Assembly: GCA_049724395.1 (NCBI GenBank)
Contig: JAUGWO010000128.1
Span: 248,001-312,000 of the forward strand
Direction of reading: 5' to 3'
DNA from: Spongospora subterranea f. sp. subterranea
Taxonomy: Eukaryota > Endomyxa: Phytomyxea > Phytomyxea > Plasmodiophorida
DNA length: 64,000 bases
The notes beneath the pieces were generated by a model. It was not told where the DNA came from, did not search any database, and was given only the letters and a program-made list of their open reading frames with translations. This document shows positions 10,435 through 25,087 of the stretch, piece after piece. The position numbers and the translations under genes were made by a program. Position 1 is the first letter of the stretch; every line of letters begins with the position of its first letter.

Positions 10435-13400
10435 TCAATCCGCGTTTCCAGTGATGAAGATCGAGGTTCCTGATAAGACCCACTGATCTTGTTCTCCACC
10501 ACATGGTAGACGAACTTGACAAATCACCGATTCCCTGGACGTCGACTCATACAGAGGAACCACTATTGACGTGTTTTCTCCATAGGCATCCGCCTGTGTT
10601 TTCTCAACGAATGTCATGAAACATGTTGGCAGAACGTGCAACAAAGGAGCTTGTGTTGCAATAGACGTTAATTGGCCGCCAATGAATGATGCACCCTGTA
10701 GTAGCAACCTAAACAACCAAAATGTTTCAAAAATCCAAAAGCATATTTTTGGCGGAAATGTACCCTTCAACTTGTAAAATACTGGTCGGCGGTTTGGGAA
10801 ACCTGGATTTATCCCAGGCACATACCAGCTTTAAGGAGTCAATAGGTTGACCTAGTTCACGAGCTATCTCTTGCCTGAATGCGTTCAAGAACGTACAAGG
10901 GCTGAATAACTGGCTGAGCGATATCGGAGCACTAATCAGAGTTGACGAAAGTGCCTTTTCTACCCAGGAGACCAAAGACAACTTCTTCGACAACACCGAC
11001 GTAATAAACGCGGATGGATTCGGTGGACCATTCCACTGGCGAGACCAGCGATTGGGTACCGACCCTTTGAGCAAATATCGGGCATCCTCTTCTATCTTAG
11101 GGGTGAGAAGCCCGGTTCCCAAAAGCAAATCTTTGATGTCGGAAATGCAGGAATCAATCGTTTCGACTAACGTAGTGGATTTGCTGTCTTCAAGTAGGAT
11201 AAAGTCAGCGATCGGCTTCAGCTTGATAACATCATCGGATCGCGATTTTGCCATTAAATGGCGAAGATCAGATGGCCATAATCCCAGAACTGGATTCAGA
11301 CATTGCTTCCATTTATCTCTGTTGAATACCTCATTCGATGCGACCGATGCATAATGTAATCGCTTCAGCTGATCCAGAACCAGGGTGCTGCGTTGTCGTT
11401 GAACAGATTCCTCAATATTATCGGGCAATCCGAATACACTGGGAGCATCTTGGTCAGGGAGTGATCGAATCAACCTGGTGAAATCGGAATGAACGTTGTT
11501 GCCTGGTAAGCGAGAACTGCTGCCTAAACCCAATCGACTATCGCTATCATCGCTGAAAAATCGGTTGATATACGCTTTGAGGATTCGATTATCAAACGCT
11601 GTGTCGATTCGCCCACCATAAACGGCATCCTGCATTAACCCAACAATCGTGGGATAGGAAAACTGCACCGTGTCGTCGCGAAACATGTTGTCTATGATGT
11701 CAGACCCGGCACGAAGATCGGCCAACGAGAACTCATAGAATTTACTCCATCCTTGCGGTATATATATTCGCCGCTCCTGGACGATTGCATGGAACCAGGC
11801 CAATATGAACAGTATTCGAGCACGAGACGTCGATCCTCTACTGATATATTCGGGAGACCATATTCCATATGTCGACAAAAGATTTCGTTTGATCCCAGGG
11901 GGAGCCTCAACTGTTATCTTATGGCAAATTTGGAGTAATTTTGGTGGAAACCTATCGTGAACCTCGGAAGTTAACCACAATCGGAACCTTTCGTGTTTGC
12001 TGCTGATCGATGTGAAGACTTTTTCGAACACCGTTAGCCATTCGATGACCAGATGAAGGTTCTTGAGGCAAACCCATGATCCTTTGCTGGCCGCTTCAAT
12101 CACACTGTTCGATGCGTTATCGGTCTGGCCTTGGCCCATGGCGATCTCGACAAGCTGGACGCCCTGCGAATGAGCCAGACCTTCGATGTCGCGGGTTGGG
12201 TCAACCCCAGGGCTGATCACGAACAGAACGGGACAGCTGTTGGACGTTGGCAAATCGGTGATGGCGAAAGATGGCGGAATCAGCGATTGAACCTGTAGTG
12301 TTTGAGAGGCAAATAACGTCATCGAGCTGTTTAGCTTATCGGGACGGAACATCGACATGATAATCAAACGATCGAACTGGGTGAGCGATTGTGATGTGGT
12401 TGGAAATGGCTCGATATCACATTTTGAATTTTTAATCCAGCTCGCCCACGACGAGCTGTTCTCGTTCAGCGCCTTGAATAATCTGGGAAGCGATTGCTGA
12501 ACGGCACTGAAGGATTCCTGAGAGCTCGGTGCGATCCAGGATGGGATCGATGATGATGACGGATCAGAACGAGCTGACGACGATGTTCCAGACACTCCAA
12601 TAAAGAACGACCAGTCCATATCTGGTATCAGATCAGGATATAAACCATGGCAGATATGTAAAGCCAACATCAGACGATCATCTTTGAACAGGGATTGCGC
12701 TGCTAAGCGATATTGCCTCACGATGAGCATTCGCACAAAGAAGGCGATTCGCGCTGGTTTATCTTTATCCTTGGCGGGCGCTCCCTCACTGTTGACCAGC
12801 ACCATCCGGAACTCGTTCAGGAAGGCACCAAGACTGAACCTGTACATGGGGTTGATATGGTATAGCAGATCGATGAGGAAGTAAAGCAGGGCTCCAGTTC
12901 TAGAGATGGGAGCGTACGCCATCCGTTGCTGATTCAAATCCAGCTGGATGTCACGAGCGTGATCAAGAGACGCGCTGATCTCTTTACTTCGACTCTTTGT
13001 ACTATTGAGCGACTCGATCAGGGATCGATTCTCGAGAATATTGCCTTCAGATGTGGCCAGTTCCTCTAACAGATTCTTCTCCAGGTCGGCCAGCTGTATT
13101 TTCAACTTCTCCTCCTTGCTCAGCAAATCCGATTTTCTCTGTTCGAGGGCGGGTTCTTCCTGAGCCAGTAGTATCCCCAGCAGTTGTGATTCTAGACCGG
13201 ATTGGGTAATGGTGAAGTTGACGATATTAACAAGAGCGTTGGCATCGCGAGTCAGATTAGGTTCAGGATCGTGGGACACGAGGTACATTGAAAAATCATC
13301 ACAATAATCGACCTGATTTTCGCCGATCTGGACAACCCATCTTGGACCTTGACGAACGAGATCCCGCCTCAATAGCGAATACAACATGGGGTCAACTCCA

Positions 13401-16400
13401 TCCGCGTTCACGATGATCAACCTCTTCCCGAACCGGACAGATAACTCCACCACAGAGGAATATCGGGGATCGTTATTATTGAGAACCTCCGATGGGCGAT
13501 TACCGATCACCTTTCGCAGCCATTGTGTTCCTTGACCGGCAGGGTCGATCAGGAATGGGGTCTGGCGCGATCTCAGAATCACAATGGCGTTCTCGATCGA
13601 GAGCTGATCCGAATTCAATCCCATGTCCTTCCACGAAATGATCTCCGATTCCGTCGATAGGAATCGGGAGATATCGAACGACTGGTCAGACGATGGGTGT
13701 TTTGGTATATATTGGGACCATTGGGATAGCGCCGCCCTCCTGGTGTCTTCATGATGTCCTGCCAGATAGCAGATATACCCGCTGGCGATCGCCGCTTTCG
13801 TTGGGAGGATGGCCGACATCGACCCCAATTCATCATGGTCTTTCGCCCATCGCTGCTTCTCATCCTGCAGTTTCGACAGGAGTCCATCGGCCCGTTCCAG
13901 GACCTCCTGAGCCAATTGCAGTTCGTGTCGCAATACAGCAGCGTCGTTGGTCATCTGCGAGAACGATCCCTTCAGTGTTTGGACCTGCCCATCCAGATCC
14001 CCCAGCTCGTGCACACAGCTCTCCAATCGCGATCTGGACCTGGATAGTGCCTGATTGGCGGCCTGTAGATCGGCTTCCAACGGTGCGATCCTCTCGATCA
14101 CCTCCGAATACCGAACTTGTGCTAGGACCCATGCCGCTAATGGTGCAGCTGCTGTGTTCACACGATAGATGGTCTTGTGATCGAAACTAGACTCCTTCCG
14201 TTTGAGCAGACTTTGAACCTTATCCCGAATGGATTTGGTCACGCGATGGGCGTCGAACTGGACGATCTCGTCCTTGAACGTGGTCGACGCCAGCAGCTTC
14301 TTCATCGAGTTCCACGACGTGTCGTCGATACCCATCAGCATCAATACCCCAGACAGAACATCATTGACCGCCTCCGGTGGCATTCTGAGCGCCCTCATCT
14401 CGGCGAGCGCCTCCTTTCTGATTGACCCAACCGCCTCTCTAGATTGGTCCAGGATCGGGATGATCTCTGTCATCTCCAGCTCGACCTGGGATTTTCTGGC
14501 CTTCAGCTTGACCTCGTTGTCGCCTAAACTGATCTGTAATCCCTCAACCCTAATCAACACATCCTCGTCATCGGGTTATTCCCAATCAACCACACACGAC
14601 CAACTCACTCTATCCTTCTCTCGTTCGCCTCCCTCATCGAGTCGGTAATTGATTGGAGCGCGGCATCGGCCTGAACCTGTTTCCCTTGAAGAGCTGTGCT
14701 CTTTATAACCGCTTCCGACGACAGCTTATCGACTAGCGCCTCCGCCTCAGCCAATTTTCCAAGACCCAGCGAGATGAATTTCCGCTTCGACGATATCTTT
14801 TGATATTCCGAATCGTGAACGGATTGATATATCTCTGCCAATGCCATTAGCTTTCTGGGGGGATTGCCCTGATCACCCCAGCCATGGATAAACATTAATT
14901 GATCGATTACAGGATGGCTGGATTGAGAAACTCGATCGTTTGTAGAATCGGCAGCGTCAGGTGCCGATGGCGTTAAAATCGATTTCAAACGGTTATCGAG
15001 AAAATATCGCATATCGTCGACAGCCCAATCCGTTCTCCAAATGATATTGCATTTATGGAATAAGGCGGGATTGGCTGTACATCTGGCGAGGAATTCAGGG
15101 TGATTTGGGTCCATGGACAGGACGATATGGAGGTGTCGTCTGACCCGGCTGACGAACAGATCATAAGGCGGTAGAGCCTGATCGGCCGATAATTCTCGCA
15201 ATGGCGCCAGTAATACGTCCAGCTCGGCCTGGGTAAACAGACCTGGGATTTGGCCCGACGACAGTAAACTGTTGACCGACTCGAGCATTGATGGGTGGAT
15301 CAGGGAATGGTCTTCAAGATATAGCACAACATCCGATCCGCTGACACCCGACCGACGAAGGACGTCCTTGATGTCGACGTCGAACGATTTCGGGGTATAC
15401 GATCGAGAGACGTTGGGCGAGAACATGTACATTCCCCGAATATACGATAATATGGATATGGATGAGCGGCGACCAACACCTGATAAACCGGCCAATAACA
15501 ATGATCCACCAGGGGACGACAATACACGATCGATGTATGATAGCGATAACAACATATCAGGGAACAATATCAGATCGAGAGGGCGATATTCACGCTCATA
15601 GCGACGTAATCCGTCAGCGATCAGGGTCTTGACGTCGGAGACGGAAAGGCGGTGGAGAGATGGGCCAAGGTCATTGGGGATGGTGGCGGCGGCTGATGAT
15701 GATGGTGATGGCGAGCCTAAACTGGTGAAGCAGGTTGAGGCTATATCAGGGTGGGGCTCATGGATCAGGTCAGATATCAGGGAATCGTATCGATGGCGAT
15801 CTGGCTCGTCAACTAGACGATCGCGAAATACCCGCCTGGATTCGTAAAGAAATATGGTGATGAGCGATTCTGATGTCAGGTCATACCTCAATAATCCACG
15901 ACAGAGATTGGTTAAATCACGAGGCGTGAACAGATAGTGACGATGATCATCAACAGAGAACGATTGGCGAAGAGCGAAATAGAGATCAACGAGAATATGA
16001 GATAGTCCAGAAAGCGATTGTGAGTGGGATCTGTTGATAGAATTGATGGCGATTGAGTGATTGATAACTGGTCCCATATAGGTCGAGTAGATGAGATGTA
16101 GATCATCGTTGGCCGGATAATCAACAGCTGCGACGTGGACGATGGACGTGAATCTGATTGGTAATGGATGACGACCAGGGGTTGTCGATGGCGTTATGCT
16201 CCCTGCGATCGACACACCTTCGACTCTGATGAACTCAATATCGCCCTGTTCGGAATAGAATCCGCCTTGGGTCAACATCTGTGTGAGGAATGCGATCAGC
16301 TCGATGGTTCCGTATTTATCAGGTCTAGGGAGATTGATATCCTTTAGGAATAGGAGCAACCGATCACCACGAGCTGGCCGAATGCATCGACCGTTCACCC

Positions 16401-19400
16401 CTTGAACCATTGTGCAAGAGTCACGAAGTTTCTGGATGACGTGAACAGCTCTGGTGTGAGCTGAACAATGGAGAATAACGTATTGGCTGATCGAGTGGGC
16501 TGATAATGCTGATCGGACCAGATAGGTTTTCCCACAGCCTTGGGGTCCAACAACGAGGAACGACTCCCCTTTGGTTATCCAGGGGCTGATCGTCGCCAGG
16601 TTCCGCTGAACGTCGACGGTGCGAATAGAAGGGGGATCCTGGCAAGCGACAGATCCGATATCCAGCTCGATTGAGTCGGCCGCGAATCGTTGCACCGATC
16701 CTTTTTTGGCATCCCAATATAGGTCAAGAGGGGTTAATGGGCTCAGATCAGGGACCTGAGCCCATTTGAATATGTTCCTGGCTAGAGAATGTTGCCCCAT
16801 CCTTACTCATATTGCCGCCTAATCCATGAACCTGGACACACGTCATCGCGTTGAAAACTGAAGGAAAAGGATGATTCAGCACTCATACCAGATTGATGGC
16901 GAATTCGGAGCGGGTCTTGATAGATGATAGATGGGATAGAGCGGTCTTGATCAGACCTGTTAAGGTTTTAGGGACAATCATAGCCGATTTGGGGAGGCCC
17001 TTGACATATTCTATAGCTGGGTATAATATATCATCAACACATTCGGATACGATTGATCGCTCCTGAAACGACCCAAAAACACACACACACGACATCAGTA
17101 AAGGGGAACACATAGCTGATCAGGAGTTCAGCCGAATATCCCTATTAGCTTACCTTTATTGTTGACCGCCACGACGATATGATCGCCTTATACAGGTCAC
17201 TGTCTTCGTTATTCACCAGAACCATTCCCATTCGCGATATGGTCGCTGGCGAGGCATGCTCCAAATCGTCGCTCTCGAATATGAAATTGACAGTATTCCC
17301 GAACTGGATCCGTTCCCCATTCGGCATTGTCAACAGGTGATTGTCGTCCAGTACAGAATTCAGAGATTCGATCCATTCTGGATCAACATCTCCGTCACAA
17401 ATCACCCAATGGTGTTCATCTGGACCCGACTCGATAACCTCTCTCGCCGCTTTCGTTAAAACCCCATCAAACCATTCTCGAGTATCCGGATCCATCCTTC
17501 CTAGTAACCGCCGCCTATCTAACGCTTTGGGATTCAGAATCGAACGGTGAATCGGTTTCCCGATCGACGATAATGCGTTGAACAGAATCTGGAGAAGTGT
17601 TGACTTTCCTGATCCGCTTGGTCCAACAATAACAACCCCGATACGTTGGTTCAACGCCTCATAGACCTGCAATGCCTTACGAACCTGACTAGGAACACGT
17701 TGTAGGCCAAGGCGATCGATCGAGGCGACCAGGGCCTTCTCCAGCTCGATGTACTGGACATCATCAACAGGGGTATTCGGGAACACATCCCCTAATAGCG
17801 ATATGAACCGGACCGAGTCGGTGTAGGTCAGTTTCGATAGAGTGTTGGCTGATAGCGCCTTCACGATAAGACAGGTTTCATCCTGAACCGTCAACGAAGA
17901 CACGCCTTCCCCATTGACAGACCGTTCGTGCCGCCTGTGCTGATCGATTAGCTGACCACCAAGGCGCAAAACTGTTTTGAGGGCTCTGAGGCCCCAATCG
18001 TAGTGTTTCTGTGCAGATAATAACTGTCTTGATAGGTCGTATATAGAGACGAGTTTAGCACCTAAGAGAGCCGCATGAGAGAACCCCTCAGAATATAGGA
18101 TCACTTCGGCGATCAGGTTATTATCAGGAATGGTCATAGCGACAGACCGGAATAGCGCTTTGAGGTTGTCTGGCAGACGAGATCGGCCACCGTATTCTTT
18201 CCCTGCCGGATTCATCGTCACGAATATGCCCGCGTTAGCGTTGACGTCAACGCTGTTGCCCAGCAGCACAACATGATTGTCGTGAGCCTTCAACGCAGCT
18301 TGGATTAGCTGGATCTGTTGGGAGACTGCCGATAATTGATCCTCTTTCAATCTATTGAATTCGTCAAAACACCCCCAGGCACCTGATTTCACCAGACCAG
18401 TGAATATTCTTCCCATTGACTGAAAATCAATCCCTTCATCGCAATTAAAACACCAACACTTGTCGGCCAAGACATTGACCCAGGGCCTTGACCGATTCGG
18501 TTTTCCCAGTTCCAGCTGGGCCATATGGATTTCCTCCATAGCCCAAGTGCATTCCTTGAGTCAATACCAGATAGCACTTATCGGTGAGAGGTGTGTGCAC
18601 AAGTCTCCCAGGATTCCCTTGATATTCATATGAATATTTGAACCTGGCTGAGCACATTCGCCCAACGCAAACCCCATCTTCTACGTAGAATCGTAGCTGC
18701 TTTTGCCATAACCAATGGTTTGAGCTATGGACTCCCCCTTGTTCTAATGTTGATATAATCTCCAAATGATGAACCATATCCATCACGAGGGATTTAACTT
18801 TAAGATCCTCTAAAGCGGACCGATTATCAGAGCCGGTCAGGTTCGACAGCTTCGACTGAATTTTCTGTTTGATCGTATCAAGATGCTGTTGGCGACCGTT
18901 AAGCACCTGTTCGATATCGGCCGAGAAACGAATTTGTTCTGATAACGATAGAATCTGTGATGGATATTGGGTGATTGATGGATCAGGTTGATTGAGACAG
19001 GACAATAGACAAGCTGATAATGTTGTGCACATCTCATTGGCTAATAATGAGAGCCATTCATCAACTTGTTCGGTTAATGGAACCGGTTTTGATAACGGGA
19101 CTTCCTCACCTTCAACGCTCAGTATCGATGTAATTACTGTGCTGTCGTTATTGAACCCAACTGAGTGAATTCCCTGGAACAGCTTGCGTAGATGTGTTTG
19201 AACAACTCGTGGGTTCGATGATTGCCCCAATATCTCCAATAATGCATCGTCGCCGATAAAATAGAATCGCGGAAACAGAGACCTCTTTAACTCAAGGAAG
19301 TCGCTCAAGGCCTTCTGACACCGCTCTAGCTGGTCAAGCATTGAGGTTAATTGTGGTTCAAGACCGGCTATAGTCGACAAGTTCATGACGTTAGGGTTGT

Positions 19401-22400
19401 CACCGATTCCATGCATTATCAAACGGAACTCATCATCGATTTTCCGAAACCGGCCTTGTTCTTTGGGTAAAGCGCCACGACTAAATATTGGTGCCAAATA
19501 AACCCATCGTCGCTGGATCGAGCTCAGTTTCCCCAGACAGTTATCCAGTAGAGCAAGGCGACCTGCAATCTGTGTTGCCAGATCTGAAAATGGGCCGAAA
19601 TAGGGGGAATCACGTAGCGATGCCAATAAAGCTTGTTGATCCCCAACTTTACCCATTATCTCTTTCCACCCTTTGATAAGAGGGACCTCAGATTTGCTTC
19701 GCTCAGATAGCTCAAATACAGTCCTCTCTGACCAAATTCGCATTTCCTCGAATGCTTCACGAAGCATTACTTCACTTTGCGCACGGTTTGATAGATCCCG
19801 AAGCTGATTGGATTTAGAGATAAGCCGATCAGATGCGTTGATAAAATGCCTCAACCTCAACGCCTTGATATTGACTGGTATATCGAGGAGATATAATAAA
19901 TGAGACCAATGCTCTTTCTCGAACATCTCCCCGGTTATCCAACGAATGACCTGGTTGACATTGTCGATTCGTTGAAGATCATCCTTGATCCTTTTGATGA
20001 TGTCATTATCCATCGACAACACCTTAAGATTATGGCGCCATGTAGTGGCAAAATCAATCATATCCGAGCAATGTGTTCGGAATTCAATCCACGTCTCGTT
20101 ATCTGCCATAGCGGCCAACGATGATGAGAAATCCGATATCATTTGCCATGTTCGTTCAAGGGAAGATAGTTCCCCATCGATAGATTTTACGACTGAGTCT
20201 CCAATATCCATTGGCTCAAGGTTAAACGCCTTCCGTTCCTCGAGCAGATCTGTTATATTCTTACAGAAGGTGCCCAGCTCGGCGCGCCACTCGACCAACT
20301 CCGCCTTTACTTTGTCGACGCTTTCCACGACTCCGTTTTTCGGGCATAAAGCTTTCCAACGAGACGCAAACTTGTCGATATCCAATACGATTGATTTAGA
20401 GCGAGCTGATATGGATTCACGACAAACATTAGTTGAATCAGCTAATAGATCAGTATATGCCAATAACTCGATATCTAGAGCCGCCCACTTTTGCCGAATA
20501 TTTACTAAATCAATACGATCTTCGACCTTATATATCAGCTGATTGTAGTCATTGACCTCGTCGATCGTAATCAATCCTGATTTTGTCTCGATCAACCCTG
20601 ACAAAGTTGATTTGGCGATGGCAATTTCCCCAACTGATCGAGGGCGAATGGTGAGGGATGTTGATGCCTCGCTTATGAACCTATATCATGTCTACAGTTC
20701 ATGGAGAGATTTAAAATTTTAAGAAGCGCCATGCGAACCTGTCAATAATTCTATAATTGTTAGTAATTATTGAGCGTACTAGATTGGTTATACAATCTAT
20801 CAGCCGTCTTATCATGTCGTCAAGATTGCTCTTAAATATGATCAATGATATTGTAATTGGTCCAATCTGTATAGAGTCAGGAGATCTCATCATCTCCTCC
20901 CTTCTCTTATCGATATCGGCCAGATTCATGGCAATAGTGGAGGGGTCCGATTCCTGAAGATGTGTCTCGACAATAGAGGAAAACTCTGCAATACCCGGAG
21001 CTGCCCATTCCTGATTGCAACTCAGAATATGTTGGCGGCACCAGTTGCAATCCTCAAACCTGATATTCAAGAATAGTATTCTGGACTTGTGAGCAAATCA
21101 TCTCCGATTCCAGGAATAGACGCAACAGGCTGGAATATGATGATGAAGGTAGCGATCGGAATAATAGAATTGAATCATCACCACTCCCCAGCCCTATTTA
21201 TGAATATTAATGAGATAACCTCATAATTGTTTTCGTATTTCACCAGTAAACCCCATTGGAATTGATACGATCTTATGAATATATCGTATATTGGTCAATC
21301 GTATTTCCTCTAGAGGTGGTCTTAACTGTATAGCCCCATTAGCGAACACCATATCTGCCTTCTGCTCTGGTAGTGATAAACTCTGTAGTGAGCTGTATAC
21401 CATAAGGGTTAAAGGGAACCGTTTTAGAAGGAAAACACACGATTACCTCTTATACGCTATGGACAGGGCCTTGAACAACTGCTGATCCCAATGTCGCCTC
21501 CATAACCTCATGCCGCTAGGGCTGTTCCCCGTCTCTTCAGCCGTCACCATTCCCTGGATCCTGCTCACGATCCCCAGCCAGGGCGCCGTCCCCACCTCTG
21601 TGCACATCCCCATCACCACCTGCCCTCCGATCGCGTTATGAACCCCTCTCAGGCGCCTGTTCTTTGTCGTCAACTGGTCGGCCGCCTTCATTAGCAGACC
21701 AACATAATTCTCAACCTGCTCTGGACTGTCCCAGGTCGCAGATCGACATTGAACTGCTTCCTCAAAAGCGCGAGCCTCGTTCAGCATCATCCCTTTCTGT
21801 GATGGAATTATCTGTGTCGTCATGGTATTATAGAAATTAGCAACTTGTTGAAGCTGAACAGCTTGGCGATAGAACCTATCGCCAATATCGGCTGCTGTTA
21901 TTATCTCACGAGGGATTCTATAGCCTAATTCTGATAGAGCTCTAACCTATTGCATAATGAGTTGTGTTAGATTCGGAGAATGGTTCAGACAGAATTGATA
22001 GACCTCACGAAGAAGAATCACTAATCGCTCATTATAATGAACTCTCATATCCCCATCATGATCTAGATCAAGATCAAGCAATTTACCACTTGTTTGTAGA
22101 GCTAATGACGATGATGGATCATTAAGATCATCACTTATTTTGCTTGTCCACGATTGAAATTCGTCATCCGAAAATTGAGTAATATTGGCGATTACCTCTT
22201 CAGCTTGAGTAATCAATCTGTAATTGGGAAGAGAGAGATGAGACATTGCGATATATTCCTTAACCATTGAAACAGAACCTTTCAACACCACTTGTTCCGT
22301 ACAGTACTCGCCCGACTATTTGGACCATCTGTTTGGTTTTTGCATTAACCTGAATAGCCCATATAATATGATTTACAATTTCACTGATGTTTTTAAATCC

Positions 22401-23786
22401 TATAAAGTTTAAAGGATTATATCCAGCCTCAAATGATGATTTGAGTGCCTGTACTTGGCCCATCATCTTAACCAACAGCATTTCCCGTTCAGCGGCCAAC
22501 TCTTCTGTGGCAATCGGACGAGATAAAAGCTCAGGAAAGCTCTCGAATTCTGCGAGAAGAAGGTTGGGTTGTGACGAGAGAGATGATATTCTGGATCGCA
22601 ATAATGATGCAGAATGGTGTTCGATTGGAGATATGATTCGATCAAATTCAGCTAATGCATTATCCCAATCTGATTCAGATCCCGATGACCAATATAATGC
22701 ACTGGATAATCGAACCGGATCTAATACAGACTCTAAAGAGAATCTTTGTTGATCTGAAACAGGAATTAGTCGCTCCAGTTCGTCGTGAAGTGAACGAACA
22801 TCTCGTATATGTCGCAGTCGCCGTGAAACACAGGTCAACAGATGATCATCAATCTAAACTCCCCCAGACAATAATCAATACTACGACTATATATGAACAG
22901 GATCAAAAATTACCGGATCGCCGATCCACCGATCAATGAAATCCCTTTCATAAAGATCATGGCTAATAACAAGCCATAGATCTACAACACGACAGCATGT
23001 TAACAAAGCCTGTCGTCCGTCTTGCCAACCAATACTCCAAATGTCGATCGTTTTCGATAATGATTTTTGTACAAAGGCGGCGATCTGCTTAGAGATGGAG
23101 AATATGAGATTGGTAATCCGCATTTGGGGATATGAACCACCGTCCTCTCGCCATAATTCACCAATAATATACTGCGATTCCTCTAATACCGACATGATAT
23201 TCTCTTCGCAATCCCAATCAGAATTGACCTTATCGTTTAGGGTCTCCAAATGGGATAGGAATAGATCGGCTCGATTCGATTTCTTGGACTTATTTCTAAT
23301 TCTTCGCCAGAACTGACATTCGTCATCAACCGTCAGAGTATTCCAAATTGCTGTCTCATCGTCATTAGTAGATTTATCGTTGCTGAACCCAATCGGGATA
23401 TGACTCTCAAGGGATTTCGTTAATGAGACGAACGAGGCTTGATCTATTTCTTGAGCTGTTGAGAATATATGACGAAGACTAATAGAAAGCCCTTCAGGTC
23501 CAGATAAGGTCGTCATCAAAATATGACGATGAACATCAACAGCTGGAATATCGAATCCTTCACGTCTTTTAACATATTGGACGATGTCAGCTCCAGGAAT
23601 AAGATCATGTGTTAAACTTGATTGGGTTCTATACAGACGTAGTATATTCACCTGGTAATTATTGATAAAGTCAATGATGGCATTATTGGTTGACTGATTA
23701 TGTGGATCCGGTTGATAATGATCAAGACCTAGAGCAATGCGACCTGAGTTCTGAATATACAAAACTCTTGGGTCGTCTAGAGCCAT
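10435..23786 (-). CDS. DYNC2H1: cytoplasmic dynein-2 (IFT dynein) heavy chain
   Basis: The motor that drives retrograde intraflagellar transport. ATG at 23786 opens a tail that follows the DYNC2H1 N-terminus. Several short exons lie between 23786 and 20711, then the linker (20604-18445). The AAA1 P-loop is GPAGTGKTES, followed by SMGRIFTGLVKSGAWGCFDE, the dynein-2 form of the AAA1 core. AAA2 has GPSGSGKST, AAA3 has GPQGCGKTY and AAA4 has GLSGVGRRS (degenerate). The stalk and microtubule-binding domain are at about 14700-14100. AAA5/AAA6 follow, with IPQGWSKFYEFSLADLRAG. The C-terminal LPCGGEQDQWVLSG is the DYNC2H1 signature. Clear introns: 17153-17063, 14608-14550 and 10763-10709. The frame breaks at 18447-18450 (sense TTTT, one surplus T) and 16795-16798 (sense GGGG, one surplus G); both lie inside conserved sequence and are probably sequencing errors. 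Confidence 0.95.
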
Positions 23787-24625
23787 TCAGGTGGGAAAAG
23801 TGGTGAGGGGCGCCAGGAAGGGCGATGATGATTGGGAGAGAGATGATCTGGTGACGTTCAACCCTCTCCAGGGATGAATACCTGAACGAACAGAACGGGA
23901 CCTCGAATTCAGTGTGAACTGCTCTGTTCCTGTTGATCTATGACTAATTGCAGATGGGAGAAGAGCAGGGAAGGACTAAGAATGCAAAGGAGGGAGAGGG
24001 GAGGTGAAGGAATTAGGAAGTAATGTAATCGCCAAGTGAGTAACAACATGACCGCGAGTCCCAACATGTTACGTCAATAAAGACCATTCTTATGAGGACA
24101 GACAAGGACTTTAGGAGAGTAGATGGGTCTAACAGCCAAGTCAGTAACAGACCATTCGCCAAGTCAGTAACAGACCATTCGCTAAGTCAGTAACAGACCA
24201 TTCGCCAAGTCAGTAACAGACCATTAGCCAAGTTAGTAACAACATGGCCAGAAACCCCAATGCGTTTTTATTATAGGCCATTTTTTGAAACACAAATATG
24301 GAACGGTTCGAGCCAGTGTTCTTCTTCAGTGGTCGGCCCTTTCTTTTCAACGATTGCCCCACTAAGCTGCCCTCAAACGCACAGCCAATGCATGCCAAGG
24401 GTTAGTGCGGTTGAAGATCGAAAGGTTTGAATAATTTCCGACGCGATATGGATGAAAAAGAATAAAAAGATATATTTCAGGCTTCAGGAAACAAACAGAG
24501 CAGAAAATCGGTCATCAGATGTGCCATACGATGAAGTTTCTATTTGCGTCTTGGCGTCTGCGAAATACTTCTAATGGCAATCCTCCCATTAGATGGTATT
24601 CAAAACGATATGCGAAGGTTGTTCT
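23787..24625. other. intergenic stretch containing a satellite
   Basis: Upstream of the dynein gene. It holds purine-rich sequence at 23800-24020, the 23-nt satellite listed separately, and an isolated 35-codon plus-strand open frame at 24302 (MERFEPVFFFSGRPF) that I could not link to any exon. No RNA gene was seen. Confidence 0.4.
24135..24247 (+). repeat. 23-nt tandem satellite, four full copies plus a partial
   Basis: The unit GCCAAGTCAGTAACAGACCA(TTC) is repeated head to tail at 24135, 24158, 24181 and 24204, with single substitutions. A diverged partial copy ends GTTAGTAACAACATGG. A further single related copy (GCCAAGTGAGTAACAACATG) lies at about 24031. It is probably a small local satellite; no coding role is seen. 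Confidence 0.93.
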
Positions 24626-25087
24626 TCAGGAATAAAGGAGAGCGGTAAGCAGGCAAAAAGCGTTTCTGCATTTTGTGAAAACGCCCGACGAAGTCTGGGA
24701 TTCAGGCGCGATTTCAGTTCGATGCGCAGATGAACTGCTGTATGCCAACTGCAGTTTTTACCCGTTGGAAAAGATTTCGACTGAATTTGGAACAACATCC
24801 ATGGAAAGAGCCTCAATGATATTGTCATCGAACATTGCTCTTCCGCGGGAATGACCGATTGCACGTTTAACCATGCTGAAAAACATGTGCCAACGTTTGG
24901 GGTAGCTGTATAACCGCCTTGACCAGAGTCGTGCAAAAGTGCAAGGTTAGGTTTCCGTCTCGATTGAATCTCGAGGTCTGTCTTCTCTGGCAGTCGACGA
25001 ATACCAGGTAGGATGAAGTTTATGAAGTCGGACCAGACCGCTCAGGAAGCTTGGCTTAAAAAATGTTGGCGATTCCGTGAGCTCCAT
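24626..25087 (-). CDS. hypothetical protein, about three exons
   Basis: ATG at 25087 gives MELTESPTFFKPSFLSGLVR and continues LHKLHPTW. A GT-AG intron of 87 nt (25004-24918, with a CTAAC branch-like motif) joins it in phase to RLYSYPKRWHMFFSMVKRAI, then GRAMFDDNIIEALSMDVVPN. A second, very short candidate intron (24 nt, near 24760) leads to a Ser/Thr-rich C-terminus ending at 24626. The product would be about 115 residues, basic in the first half, with no recognised domain. The protein-like composition and phase-correct junction support it. The short second intron is doubtful, and an overlapping alternative frame remains open, so the 3' end is uncertain. Confidence 0.35.

Noticed and set aside
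13693-14190. 165-codon open frame on the plus strand inside the dynein gene
   Set aside because: It is antisense to highly conserved stalk sequence of DYNC2H1; its composition reflects the opposite-strand codon use.
10435-23786. Axonemal or cytoplasmic dynein-1 heavy chain
   Set aside because: The AAA1 form GRIFTGLVKSGAWGCFDE, the N-terminal match and the C-terminal CGGEQDQW ending fit dynein-2 only.
24135-24247. CRISPR-like array
   Set aside because: The units are contiguous 23-nt tandem repeats without spacers, in a eukaryotic intron-containing region.
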